36,790 bases of DNA from an uncultured Arthrobacter sp. (lineage in GTDB: Bacteria > Actinomycetota > Actinomycetes > Actinomycetales > Micrococcaceae). The position numbers and the translations under genes were made by a program. The stretch is from positions 1 to 36,790 of the forward strand of contig NZ_CADCTE010000122.1 in NCBI RefSeq assembly GCF_902805515.1. The letters are read 5' to 3'. Positions 8,920 through 17,013 of the stretch are shown piece after piece. Every line of letters begins with the position of its first letter. Position 1 is the first letter of the stretch. The notes beneath the pieces were generated by a model. The model was not told the origin of the DNA, ran no database searches, and worked only from the letters and a program-made list of their open reading frames with translations.

Positions 8920-11106
8920 CTACAGGTGGTCGCCGGTCTCGGTGGCGCGGGCGCCCGACGGCATGGCGGGGGTGCCATTGGCCGCAAGGGGCGTGCCGGC
9001 GGCGGCGCTGATCGACTCGCGGGCGGCGGCCACGACGGCCTCCGCGGTGATGCCGAACTCGCGGTAGAGGGTCTTGTAGTCCGCCGAGGCGCCGTAGTGC
9101 TCGAGGGACACGGCACGGCCGGCGTCGCCGAGCAGGCCCTGCCAGCTCTGGGCCACGCCCGCTTCGACGGAGACCCGGGCGCGCAGGCTGCGCGGCAGGA
9201 CCGACTCGCGGTACGCCTCGTCCTGGCTGTTGAACCACTCGAGCGAGGGTACCGAGACAACGCGGGTGGCGATGCCTTCGGCTTCGAGGGTTTCGCGGGC
9301 CTGGACGGCCAGCTGCACCTCGGACCCGGTGGCCATCAGGATGACCTCGGGGGAGCCGTTGCGGGCCTCGGCGAGGATGTATGCGCCCTTGGCCACGCCT
9401 TCGGCCGAGCCGAAGGTGTCACCGGTGGCTGCGCCCTCGCCGCGCTCGTACGTGGGGATGTTCTGCCGGGTCAGCACGATTCCTGCGGGGTTCTGGGTGT
9501 TCTCCAGGATGGTCCGCCAGGCCACGGCGACCTCGTTGGCGTCACCGGGGCGCACGACGTCGAGGCCGGGGATGGCGCGCAGCGAGGAGAGCTGCTCAAC
9601 GGGCTGGTGGGTCGGCCCGTCTTCGCCGAGGCCGATGGAGTCGTGCGTCCAGACGTAGATGGCCGGCACGCCCATCAGGGCGCCGAGGCGGACCGCAGGC
9701 CGCTGGTAGTCGCTGAAGATCAGGAAGGTGCCGGAGAACGCGCGGGTGCTGCTGTGCATCACGATGCCGTTGACGATGGCCGCAGCGGCGTGCTCGCGGA
9801 TGCCGAAGTGGAGCACCCGTCCGTACGGGTTGCCCTTCCAGGCCTCGGTCTGGCGGCTCGTCGGCACGAATGACGGGGAGCCTTCAATGGTGGTGTTGTT
9901 CGACTCTGCGAGGTCGGCGGAGCCGCCCCACAGTTCGGGAAGGACCGGACCGATGGCGGTGAGGACCTTGCCGGAGGCGGCGCGGGTCGACATGTCCTTG
10001 CCGGAGGGGAACTCGGGCAGTGCTTCTTCCCAGCCTTCGGGAAGGGTGCGGGAGGCGATGCGCTCGAGCATCTTCGCCTCGTCCGGGTGGGCTCCACGCC
10101 AGGCGTCGAAGGAGGTGTCCCAGTCGGCGCGGGCGCTGGCGCCGCGCTCAACGACCTTGCGGGCGTGCGCCAGGACCTCGGGGTCGACGTCGAAGTGCTT
10201 CTCCGGGTCGAATCCCAGGGCCTGCTTCAGCGCGGCCACCTCGTCCTTCCCGAGGGCGGAGCCGTGGATCTTGCCGGTGTTCTGCTTGTTGGGAGCAGGC
10301 CAGCCGATGACGGTCCGGAGGGACACGATCGAGGGCTTCGAGGTTTCGTTCTTAGCGGCCACCAGGGCGGCATACAGCTCGGCGACGTCTTCGACGTACT
10401 CGCCGGTCTTCGTCCAGTCGACCCGCTGGACGTGCCAGCCGTACGCCTCATAGCGCTTCAGCACGTCCTCGCTGAAGGCGATGTCGGTGTCATCCTCGAT
10501 GGAGATGTGGTTCTCGTCGTAGAGCACCACGAGGTTGCCGAGCTCCTGGTGGCCGGCGAGCGATGAGGCCTCGGAGGTGACGCCCTCCTGGAGGTCGCCG
10601 TCGGAGGCGATGACCCAGACGGTGTGGTCGAAGAGGCTCTCGCCCTCGGGGGCCTCGGGGTCGAACATGCCGCGCTGGCGGCGCTGGCCGAAGGCGAAGC
10701 CGACGGAGGTCGCGAGGCCCTGGCCCAGCGGGCCGGTCGTGATCTCCACGCCCTTGGTGTGGCGGTATTCGGGGTGGCCGGGGGTCTGCGATCCCCAGGT
10801 GCGCAGCGCCTTGAGGTCATCGAGTTCCAGGCCGTAACCGGCCAGGTACAACTGGATGTAGAGCGTCAGCGACGTGTGGCCGGGGGAGAGGACGAACCGG
10901 TCGCGGCCGGTCCATTCCGGGTCGGACGGGTCATGGCGCATCAGTTTCTGGAAGAGCAGGTAGGCGGCGGGAGCAAGGCTCATCGCGGTACCCGGGTGGC
11001 CGTTGCCCACCTTCTCCACTGCGTCCGCGGCGAGGACGCGGATGGTGTCCACCGCCTTTTCGTCCAGTTCGCTCCAGTTGAGTTCCTGCTCTTGCATCTT
11101 TGCCAC
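8920..11106 (-). CDS. tkt: Transketolase
   Basis: Transketolase is a thiamine-diphosphate enzyme that moves two-carbon units between sugar phosphates. The 728-residue protein has the N-terminal GNGHPGTAMSLAP block (active-site His37), the SPGHTSLTLY segment, and the ThDP/metal motif beginning SDGDLQEG. The pyrimidine-domain segment GIREHAAAAIVNGI and the transketolase C-terminal domain follow. The tail has a roughly 25-residue low-complexity extension rich in Ala, Gly and Thr. I place the start at GTG 11106 because AGAAAGG lies 10 bases upstream; ATG at 11097 is the alternative. It is the first gene of the minus-strand pentose phosphate operon, and its promoter must lie in the 401-bp region shared with ctaB. 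Confidence 0.95.
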   Translation of the reverse strand: MAKMQEQELNWSELDEKAVDTIRVLAADAVEKVGNGHPGTAMSLAPAAYLLFQKLMRHDPSDPEWTGRDRFVLSPGHTSLTLYIQLYLAGYGLELDDLKALRTWGSQTPGHPEYRHTKGVEITTGPLGQGLATSVGFAFGQRRQRGMFDPEAPEGESLFDHTVWVIASDGDLQEGVTSEASSLAGHQELGNLVVLYDENHISIEDDTDIAFSEDVLKRYEAYGWHVQRVDWTKTGEYVEDVAELYAALVAAKNETSKPSIVSLRTVIGWPAPNKQNTGKIHGSALGKDEVAALKQALGFDPEKHFDVDPEVLAHARKVVERGASARADWDTSFDAWRGAHPDEAKMLERIASRTLPEGWEEALPEFPSGKDMSTRAASGKVLTAIGPVLPELWGGSADLAESNNTTIEGSPSFVPTSRQTEAWKGNPYGRVLHFGIREHAAAAIVNGIVMHSSTRAFSGTFLIFSDYQRPAVRLGALMGVPAIYVWTHDSIGLGEDGPTHQPVEQLSSLRAIPGLDVVRPGDANEVAVAWRTILENTQNPAGIVLTRQNIPTYERGEGAATGDTFGSAEGVAKGAYILAEARNGSPEVILMATGSEVQLAVQARETLEAEGIATRVVSVPSLEWFNSQDEAYRESVLPRSLRARVSVEAGVAQSWQGLLGDAGRAVSLEHYGASADYKTLYREFGITAEAVVAAARESISAAAGTPLAANGTPAMPSGARATETGDHL

Positions 11107-11507
11107 GTTGACCGGGCCTTTCTCTGTCCAGGTCGGCCAGCGCCACGGCGCCGTGGGGAGCTGGGGGCAGGGGTACGCGGAGGCACCCACAACCTGCTGG
11201 CCGTTCACCGTTGAATCCTGCATTTTTCCGTGTATTCCCAGTGATGCAGGCACCCCCGCAGGAGGGCCACTTGGGCTTCAAAACCAACCATATCCCTTCC
11301 TCGCATCAAAGGAAGTTCACTGGGTAACAAGTCGGAGATGTTGCCGTCCATTCCCCAAAAAGTCCCGGAACGCGGGTGAGCATTGTCACGGGGAGTCGCT
11401 CCGGGCCCCGGCCCGCGCGGCAGGGTAATTAGGGCCCGATTTCTACGCGGCGTAAAAGGGTATGATGATTCTGTCTTTTGCCCCAAAAGAAATGAAAGTG
11501 TTGCCTT
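11107..11507. promoter_or_regulatory. 401-bp divergent intergenic region, tkt / ctaB
   Basis: No convincing coding sequence is visible. Open frames through it are extensions of tkt or antisense shadows with no family content. The ctaB side has a TATGAT box at 11461-11466 and a palindrome just upstream of it. The tkt side is less clear: a TATGGT-like box on the minus strand near 11285 is a weak candidate. An imperfect inverted repeat (CTTCCT/AGGAAG type) lies around 11295-11315. The long leader on the tkt side leaves room for regulation of the pentose phosphate operon, but I recognise no known riboswitch. Confidence 0.5.
11444..11466 (+). promoter_or_regulatory. Candidate ctaB promoter with palindrome in the spacer
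   Basis: TATGAT at 11461-11466 is a good -10 box. The hexamer 17 bases upstream (GATTTC, 11438-11443) is a poor -35. The 11-bp palindrome TACGC-G-GCGTA at 11444-11454 sits exactly in the spacer. That placement suits a repressor site or an activator that compensates for the weak -35. The predicted start is near 11473, giving a leader of about 35 nt before the ctaB GTG. Confidence 0.4.
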
Positions 11508-12449
11508 GTGAAGACCCAGCAGGTTTCTGCGCCGGCACGGCCGCCCCGGGCCCGAGGGGGCGTCGGGCGCAAAGCCAGGGCCTATCTCGCCCTGACCAAG
11601 CCGCGGGTGATCGAGCTCCTGCTGGTCACGACCCTTCCCACGATGATCTTCGCCCACGGCGGGTTCCCGGCACCCGGGCTGATCCTCGCCACCATGGTGG
11701 GTGGGGCGTTCGCCGCCGGCAGCGCCGGCGCCTTCAACTGCTACATCGACCGCGACATGGACAAGGTGATGCACCGGACGGCTAACCGCCCGCTGGTGAC
11801 CGGGGAGGTCACCCCCCGGGAGGCGCTGATCTTCGCCTGGGCGCTCGGCGCCGCGGCCATCGGCATCCTGTGGTGGGGTGCGAACCCGCTGGCGGCCTGG
11901 CTGGGCGTCGCCGCGATCTTCCTCTACGTCGTTGTTTACACGCTCATCCTCAAGCGCCGGACCGCGCAGAACATCATCTGGGGCGGCGCCGCCGGCTGCA
12001 TGCCGGTGCTGATCGCATGGGCCGCCGTGACGAACTCGGTCGAGTGGCCCGCCGTCGTGCTCTTCCTCATCATCTTCCTCTGGACACCCCCGCACTACTG
12101 GCCGCTGTCGATGAAGTACAGCGACGACTACAACGCGGCGAACGTCCCGATGCTCGGGGCCATTGCCGGCGCGCGCGTCGTTTCGGTCCAGGTCGTCCTG
12201 TATGCGTGGGCGACCGTCGCATCCTCGCTGCTGCTGGTGCCGGCCGGAGCCGGCTGGGTCTACACGGTGGCCGCCGCAGCTGCCGGCGCCTGGTTCATCC
12301 GGGAGACCCACCGCCTTCACGCCAAGGCACGCCAGGGAACCCTCGAGAACCGGGCGGCCATGAAGGTCTTCCACGGCTCGATCAGCTACCTCACCGTGCT
12401 CTTCCTCGCCCTGGCGATCGACCCCTTCGTCGGCGGCCCCGTCTTCTAG
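11508..12449 (+). CDS. ctaB: Heme O synthase (protoheme IX farnesyltransferase)
   Basis: CtaB (CyoE) is a membrane prenyltransferase that adds a farnesyl group to heme B, giving heme O, the precursor of heme A for aa3-type oxidase. The 313-residue protein belongs to the UbiA family. It has the first aspartate-rich motif [15 protein letters not shown] (Asn77, Asp81, Asp85), [10 protein letters not shown] after it, and the second conserved region with [17 protein letters not shown]. About nine hydrophobic segments are evident. The start is GTG at 11508, with GAAAG about 10 bases upstream. Heme A synthase, the next enzyme in the route, is encoded nearby on the opposite strand. Divergence from tkt matches the mycobacterial order. 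Confidence 0.95.
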   Translation: MKTQQVSAPARPPRARGGVGRKARAYLALTKPRVIELLLVTTLPTMIFAHGGFPAPGLILATMVGGAFAAGSAGAFNCYIDRDMDKVMHRTANRPLVTGEVTPREALIFAWALGAAAIGILWWGANPLAAWLGVAAIFLYVVVYTLILKRRTAQNIIWGGAAGCMPVLIAWAAVTNSVEWPAVVLFLIIFLWTPPHYWPLSMKYSDDYNAANVPMLGAIAGARVVSVQVVLYAWATVASSLLLVPAGAGWVYTVAAAAAGAWFIRETHRLHAKARQGTLENRAAMKVFHGSISYLTVLFLALAIDPFVGGPVF

Positions 12450-12468
12450 CGGGAAGGACCGGCGCCGC

Positions 12469-12474
12469 TAGCAT
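12469..12474 (+). promoter_or_regulatory. Candidate leaderless -10 box for the DHDPS-family gene
   Basis: TAGCAT ends 6 bases before the ATG at 12481 (spacer GGGGGC), and no Shine-Dalgarno sequence stands at normal spacing. This is the TANNNT-N6-start arrangement seen at leaderless actinobacterial promoters, and it would put the first transcribed base at the A of ATG. No convincing -35 is seen. The gene would then have its own promoter despite lying only 31 bases after ctaB. Confidence 0.4.
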
Positions 12475-12480
12475 GGGGGC

Positions 12481-13392
12481 ATGACCTTCACCGGGCTCGT
12501 CGCCTATCCCATTACGCCCTTCACGGCCGACGGCGGGGTGAACACCCCCGAACTTGCCGCCCTGATCTCTTCCCTGGCGGTCTCGGGGGTCGACACCATC
12601 GCCGTCCTGGGTTCCTCCGGGAGCTTCGCCTTCCTCGATTCGACCGAGCGCGATGCGGTGGCGCGCACCGCCGTCGAGGCTGCCGCGGGCGCGGTGCCGG
12701 TGGTGGTCGGCATCAGTTCAGTGGGAACCCGCGAGGTGCTGGCGGCCGCCCGCTCGGCCGAACGCGCGGGAGCAGCGGGCCTGGTTCTTTCGCCGGTCTC
12801 CTACGTGCCGCTGACCGAGGAGGAGGTGTCCTTCCAGGTGCGCTCCGTCGCGGAGTCGACCGACCTGCCGATCTGCCTCTACAACAACCCCCGCACCACC
12901 CAGTTCAGCTACGGGCTCGAGCTGGTGGCGGAACTCCTGGCCCTTCCCTCGGTGGTGGCGTTTAAGGACACCGCCGCGGACGTGGCCTCCTTCCAGCAGC
13001 GGTATGGCCGCCTCCGCTCCCTGACGGACGCCACCTTCAGCCACGGCCTGAGCGGCGACCTGCTGATCGCCTCGGGGGAGCTGGCGGCGGACGCCTGGCA
13101 CACCGGCCCGGCTGCGCTCCTTCCGGCGTATTACGCCCGGTTCCGCGCGGCGGTCGCCGCGGGGGACGCTGCCGGTGTCGCGGAGTGCCGCAGGGTGCTC
13201 CTGCCCGTGGTGCAGCATGTGGTGAACCTGCGCAAGATCAGCGGGCTGCACCTGCTCGCGCGCGTCTGCGGCATCGACGCGGGGGATCCCCGCCTTCCGC
13301 TGCTCCCGGTCCCGGGCAGCGAACAGCGCGAACTGGCGCGGCTCGTCGACGTGGTTGAGGAGGCGCTGGCCCTCAGCGGACCGGTGTCCTGA
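12481..13392 (+). CDS. Dihydrodipicolinate synthase / N-acetylneuraminate lyase family protein
   Basis: This is a class I aldolase-type TIM-barrel protein of 303 residues. The Schiff-base lysine is Lys162 in VVAFKDTAAD, and the family tyrosine is Tyr134 in CLYNNPRTT. The strand 2 loop reads GSSGSFAFL where true DapA usually has a GTTGE-type sequence. The substrate may therefore be another 2-keto acid or aldehyde rather than pyruvate plus aspartate semialdehyde. Neighbours are ctaB upstream and ctaA in opposite orientation, and they give no pathway clue. Its last 20 bases overlap the 3' end of ctaA. I do not assign dapA, because no lysine-pathway genes are present. Confidence 0.85.
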   Translation: MTFTGLVAYPITPFTADGGVNTPELAALISSLAVSGVDTIAVLGSSGSFAFLDSTERDAVARTAVEAAAGAVPVVVGISSVGTREVLAAARSAERAGAAGLVLSPVSYVPLTEEEVSFQVRSVAESTDLPICLYNNPRTTQFSYGLELVAELLALPSVVAFKDTAADVASFQQRYGRLRSLTDATFSHGLSGDLLIASGELAADAWHTGPAALLPAYYARFRAAVAAGDAAGVAECRRVLLPVVQHVVNLRKISGLHLLARVCGIDAGDPRLPLLPVPGSEQRELARLVDVVEEALALSGPVS

Positions 13393-14347
13393 CCTGCCCG
13401 GGAGCCGCGGCAGCCGCGCCGGCCGGCTGCCGGGTGTATCCCGTATAGACCGCGTGGACCGCCGCCGCGGTCAGCAGGGAGGCCCCGAGCAGGTGCAGGG
13501 CCACCAGCCCGATCGGCAGGTGAAGGAAATGCTGGGCGTACCCCACGGCGCCCTGGGCCAGGACCACGACGGCAAGGAGCACCAGCGACCGGCGCAGGGC
13601 CGGCGCCACCCGGTACCGGTAGGCCAGCGCGACGGCCAGGGCCACGGTCATCACCAGGAGGTAGACCGGTGCGGCGTGGATGCGGGTCATCAGTTCCGGG
13701 TCGAGGTTGTTGCGGGCCGCTCCGTGGTCTCCGGCGTGGGGCCCCGAACCGGTCACGATCACCCCGAGGACGACGACGAGCCCGGTCAGTACGGCAATCA
13801 CCGCAAGGAGCTGGCGCAGGATCCTCGGAGCCGCCTGCGGCAGGCGCTCCCGGCTCCGGGCGGTGGTCAGCCGGGTCCGGTTCACCAGCACCGTCGCGAC
13901 GGTCACGAGGGCCATTGAGACCAGGAAGTGCCAGCCGACGACCCATGGATTCAGATCGGTCCACACGGTGATGCCGCCGATCACGGCCTGCGCGGGGATG
14001 CCCGCCAGGAGCGCCACCGAGAGGCGGAAGAGGTCCCGGCGCGGACGGCGCAGGTTGAGCACTGACACCAGCATGGCGACCGCGATCACCACCAGCACAA
14101 AGGTGAGCAGGCGGTTGCCGAACTCAATGACGCCGTGCAGGCCGAGCTCCGGGGTGCTCACGATCGAGTCGGCGGTGCACCGCGGCCACTCGGGGCAGCC
14201 AAGGCCCGAGGCGGTGAGCCGTACCGCTCCGCCGGTGACGACGATGACGATCTGGGACACCAGTGACGCGATGGCCAGCCGGCGGATGAGAGGGGTCTCG
14301 GTGGCCGGGAGCCGGGATCGCAGGCGGGTCAGGGCAGAAGACGGCAT
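13373..14347 (-). CDS. ctaA: Heme A synthase
   Basis: CtaA (COX15 type) oxidises the C8 methyl group of heme O to give heme A in the membrane. The 324-residue protein has eight hydrophobic segments arranged as a duplicated four-helix unit. The heme-ligand histidines are visible in HGVIEFGNRLLTF and GWHFLVSMAL in the first half, and in RIHAAPVYLLV and ALHLLGASLL in the second. The first extracellular loop has the GLGCPEWPRC cysteine pair, as in Bacillus CtaA. The ATG at 14347 follows a GGAG site; an upstream in-frame start at 14386 would run into the permease gene. It is last in a three-gene minus-strand operon with an ABC exporter, 4 bases after the permease stop. Confidence 0.94.
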   Translation of the reverse strand: MPSSALTRLRSRLPATETPLIRRLAIASLVSQIVIVVTGGAVRLTASGLGCPEWPRCTADSIVSTPELGLHGVIEFGNRLLTFVLVVIAVAMLVSVLNLRRPRRDLFRLSVALLAGIPAQAVIGGITVWTDLNPWVVGWHFLVSMALVTVATVLVNRTRLTTARSRERLPQAAPRILRQLLAVIAVLTGLVVVLGVIVTGSGPHAGDHGAARNNLDPELMTRIHAAPVYLLVMTVALAVALAYRYRVAPALRRSLVLLAVVVLAQGAVGYAQHFLHLPIGLVALHLLGASLLTAAAVHAVYTGYTRQPAGAAAAAPGQVRTPVR

Positions 14348-14351
14348 GTTC

Positions 14352-15095
14352 TCAACTCCATCGGAACCAGCGGACGGCGGCGGCACTGGCCACCGCGGCC
14401 CAGCCCAGCAGGATCAGGCAGGACAGGGGATGAAAGGAGCCCTCGAGGAAGGCGGCGCGCAGCCCGTCGCCCAGCGCCGACGACGGCAGGATCCGCACGA
14501 ACGGCTCGACGGCGGCGGGGAGCCCGGCGGCAGGAAGGATGATCCCTCCGGCGGCGGCCAGCACGATCCACAGCAGGTTCGTCACCGCGAGCGTCGCCTC
14601 CGGCCGCAGCGTCCCGGCCACGAGGAGGCCGAGCGCGGTGAAGGCCGCCGCGCCGAGGGCGAAGGTCAGGACCGCCCAGGGCAGCCCCGCCAGTTCCGGG
14701 CGCCAGCCCATCAACACCGCGGCGCCGCCGATCAGCACCACCTGCAGGGCGAGCACCACGGCCACGGCCGCGGCCTTGCCGAAGACCAGGCCGGAACGGC
14801 CCAGCGGGGTGGTCGAGAGGAACCTGAGCACCCCGTACCTGCGGTCGAAGCCGGTCGCGATGCCCTGGCCGGTGAACGCCGTCGACATCACGCACAGCGC
14901 GAGCACCCCCGGCGCCGCGGTGTCGATCCTGCTGGGACCGAAGCCGTCAAGGAGGGGCGTGGCCACGAGGCCGGCGAGGGCCAGCAGGGGCAGGGCGACG
15001 GCGAGCACGAGCTGTTCACCGTTGCGGAGCATCGCGGCGGCCTCGTAGCCGCCGTGGCGCAGCACCCTCCGGGCGAGGGGGGCGGCCTGGGTCAT
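14352..15095 (-). CDS. ABC-2-type exporter, permease subunit
   Basis: A 247-residue membrane protein with about six hydrophobic segments, of the ABC-2 permease type. It starts MTQAAPLARRVLRHGGYEA, and a motif around STAFTGQGIATGFDRRYGVLRFLSTTPLGRSG resembles the intracellular coupling region of drug- or polysaccharide-type ABC-2 exporters. The ATG at 15095 overlaps the stop of the ATPase gene by 4 bases (ATGA), fixing the start and showing coupling. The substrate is unknown. The same ATPase-permease-ctaA arrangement is conserved next to suf in mycobacteria (from memory Rv1458c-Rv1456c), which suggests a link to heme or oxidase biogenesis, but that is inference. Confidence 0.88.
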   Translation of the reverse strand: MTQAAPLARRVLRHGGYEAAAMLRNGEQLVLAVALPLLALAGLVATPLLDGFGPSRIDTAAPGVLALCVMSTAFTGQGIATGFDRRYGVLRFLSTTPLGRSGLVFGKAAAVAVVLALQVVLIGGAAVLMGWRPELAGLPWAVLTFALGAAAFTALGLLVAGTLRPEATLAVTNLLWIVLAAAGGIILPAAGLPAAVEPFVRILPSSALGDGLRAAFLEGSFHPLSCLILLGWAAVASAAAVRWFRWS

Positions 15096-16042
15096 CGGAT
15101 GCTCCGTCCGGCGATGTCGAGGAAAACGTCTTCGAGGGACCGGGGGGCCATGGAGACGGCTACGGGCAGGATTCCCTCGGAGTCCCACCACTGGGCCAGG
15201 GCCGCGAAGTCGGCCGCCGTGAGGGCGCCGCTGACCAGGTAGTGGCCCGGCTCCGGTTCCGCGCGGTGGAGGTGCGGCAGGAGTCCGGGGGGAATTTCAA
15301 GGCCCGGCACGCTTTGGAAGCGCAGTTCCCGGAAGTTCTCGGGGGCGGCCCCGGCCGTCAGGTCGGCCACCGTGCCCTGGGCCACGGTGCGCCCGCCCTC
15401 CATGATGTAGACGTAGTCCGCAAGCTTCTGGGCGTCGTCGAGCAGGTGGGTGGTGAGGATGATCGCGAGTCCCGCGGCGCGCAGTTCCTTAATGAGTTCG
15501 AACACGATGGTGCGCGACTGGGGGTCGAGCCCGGCGCTGGGCTCATCCAGGAAGAGGACCTCGGGCCGCCCGATCAGGGCGCAGGCGAGGGCGAGCCGCT
15601 GCTTCTGGCCGCCGGAGAGGCGGCGGATGGACGTGCCGCCGAAGTCGTCGATCCCCAGCCGTTCGGCGAGCTCATCGACCGGCCGCGGATCCGCGTACAT
15701 GGAGGCGACATGGCGCAGCAGGGCCATCGGCTTCACCGAAGGAGGCAGTCCGCCGTCCTGCAGCATGACGCCGACCCGGGCACGCAGCCGGGGACTCGCG
15801 CGGTGCGGGTTCTCACCGAGGAGCCGGACCGTGCCGGCGGTGGGGCGCTGGAGGCCCTGGGCGCATTCGAGCGTCGTGGTCTTGCCGGCGCCGTTGGCAC
15901 CGAGGATCGCGGTGACGCTGCCCATCGCCGCCTCGAGGTGGACCCCGTCGAGCACCCGGACCATCCGTCCGTCGAGCGAGGGGACCGGCCCGAAATCCTT
16001 GGTGAGGCCCTCGATCACCAGGGCGGCGGCTGTATGGTGCAC
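15092..16042 (-). CDS. ABC exporter, ATP-binding subunit
   Basis: A 316-residue ATPase partner of the adjacent permease. It shows Walker A (GANGAGKTT), the Q-loop (GVMLQDGGLPP), the signature RLSGGQKQRLALACAL, Walker B with the D-loop (VLFLDEPSAGLDPQ), and the H-loop histidine in LTTHLLDDA. The last 90 or so residues form an extra C-terminal domain typical of the DrrA/CcmA-like class of ABC-2 exporter ATPases. The GTG start at 16042 has no Shine-Dalgarno sequence. A TAGAAT box ends 6 bases upstream, suggesting a leaderless transcript. It heads the ATPase-permease-ctaA operon and diverges from sufR. Confidence 0.92.
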   Translation of the reverse strand: MHHTAAALVIEGLTKDFGPVPSLDGRMVRVLDGVHLEAAMGSVTAILGANGAGKTTTLECAQGLQRPTAGTVRLLGENPHRASPRLRARVGVMLQDGGLPPSVKPMALLRHVASMYADPRPVDELAERLGIDDFGGTSIRRLSGGQKQRLALACALIGRPEVLFLDEPSAGLDPQSRTIVFELIKELRAAGLAIILTTHLLDDAQKLADYVYIMEGGRTVAQGTVADLTAGAAPENFRELRFQSVPGLEIPPGLLPHLHRAEPEPGHYLVSGALTAADFAALAQWWDSEGILPVAVSMAPRSLEDVFLDIAGRSIR

Positions 16043-16048
16043 CCGGCT

Positions 16049-16054
16049 ATTCTA
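16049..16054 (-). promoter_or_regulatory. Leaderless -10 box for the ABC/ctaA operon
   Basis: On the minus strand TAGAAT is followed by AGCCGG and then the GTG at 16042. A start site 7 bases after the box coincides with the G of GTG. TAGAAT is close to the ideal -10, and a CTACG/CGTAG inverted repeat overlaps it (16052-16064), which could be an operator. This is the best leaderless promoter in the window. Confidence 0.55.
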
Positions 16055-16122
16055 CGGTACGTAGTAACTGCCCTTGTAGGGGTCGACGGCGGGGGAAGCC
16101 TGCCCTTACTGGCACCGGAGCG

Positions 16123-16153
16123 CACATTACGTCATGATTGTGTTGTGTATTTT
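16123..16153 (+). promoter_or_regulatory. sufR promoter with candidate SufR operator
   Basis: TATTTT at 16148-16153 is a plausible -10 for sufR, in an AT-rich stretch unusual for this DNA. Overlapping the -35 region is an imperfect dyad, CACATT-N8-ATTGTG (16123-16142), with 5 of 6 arm positions matching. A repressor dyad at this spot would fit SufR autoregulation of the operon. The assignment to SufR is positional inference. Confidence 0.4.
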
Positions 16154-16176
16154 TTAACGCGGGCGGGAGGGACGCC

Positions 16177-17013
16177 ATGAGTGTGGTTGACCATACCGCC
16201 GGGCGGGCGGGGCTTTCGCCCGCGGCGGGCGACACCGACGAGCGCACCCGCGACCGGGTGCTGTCGGCCGTGCTCGAGCGCGGACCGGTCAGCGCCGCCG
16301 AACTGGGCAGCGGGCTCGGCTTCACGCCGGCCGCCGTACGACGCCATCTCGACGCCCTGTCCCGTGACGGGCTCATCGAAGTCAAGCGCGGCGGAAGCAC
16401 CGCGACGGGCGCCGGACGGCCCGCCCGGCGCTACGTGCTCAGCCAGCGTGGGCAGAGCCGGCTCGGCAACGACTACCTCGACATCGCCCGTGCCGCACTT
16501 CAGCAGCTGGGGGCGGCCGCCGGCCCCGACGCGGTGGCGGAGTTCGCCCGCTCCCGCTTCGCCGGCATGGAGGAGCGCTACCGCCCGCTGATCGAGGCCG
16601 CCGGGCCCGACCTCGAGGCCCGCGCCCGTGCGCTGGCCGCGGCACTGAGCACCGACGGCTTCGTCGGCTCCGCCCGGGTCGTCGGTTCGGCCGGCGCCGC
16701 TCGGCCGGCCGCCGGGGGAGCCGCCCCGCGCGGCACCCTGCTCAGTGTCCAGCTCTGCCAGGGCCACTGCCCGGTGCAGCAGCTCGCCGCTGACTTTCCC
16801 GCGTTCTGCGACCAGGAGACGGCGGCGTTCTCCCGGCTGCTCGGCGTCGACGTGCGCAGGCTCTCCACCCTGGCCAGCGGCGGCCATGTCTGCACCACCC
16901 ACATTCCCCTCGGGCGCACGACAGCCGCGCCCCCGGCGGGTGCCTCCCGTGCCGAACCCGGCGCCGCACCCCGCTCCAGAGATTTGCCAAACCATCAGCA
17001 AGGAAGGCCGTGA
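16177..17013 (+). CDS. sufR: SufR-type Fe-S-sensing transcriptional repressor
   Basis: A 278-residue winged-helix regulator that heads and probably controls the suf operon. The N-terminal DNA-binding domain spans about residues 23-90 ([29 protein letters not shown], then [12 protein letters not shown] of the wing). The C-terminal half carries cysteines at 194, 198, 211 and 239. The spacing of the last three (12 and 27 residues between) matches the cluster ligands I recall for M. tuberculosis SufR. Such proteins repress suf as holo-forms and release DNA when the cluster is lost. The ATG at 16177 follows GGGAGGG. Its TGA overlaps the sufB ATG by one base. A roughly 30-residue Pro/Ala-rich tail is non-conserved in appearance. 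Confidence 0.92.
   Translation: MSVVDHTAGRAGLSPAAGDTDERTRDRVLSAVLERGPVSAAELGSGLGFTPAAVRRHLDALSRDGLIEVKRGGSTATGAGRPARRYVLSQRGQSRLGNDYLDIARAALQQLGAAAGPDAVAEFARSRFAGMEERYRPLIEAAGPDLEARARALAAALSTDGFVGSARVVGSAGAARPAAGGAAPRGTLLSVQLCQGHCPVQQLAADFPAFCDQETAAFSRLLGVDVRRLSTLASGGHVCTTHIPLGRTTAAPPAGASRAEPGAAPRSRDLPNHQQGRP

Noticed and set aside
6068-9873. Long plus-strand open frames (498 and 728 codons) opposite pgi, tal and tkt
   Set aside because: Low-complexity Gly/Arg/Asp-rich translations typical of antisense frames in GC-rich DNA. The minus-strand enzymes have complete motifs.
11107-11507. Thiamine (TPP) riboswitch before tkt
   Set aside because: Transketolase uses ThDP, but I see no TPP-box sequences in the leader.
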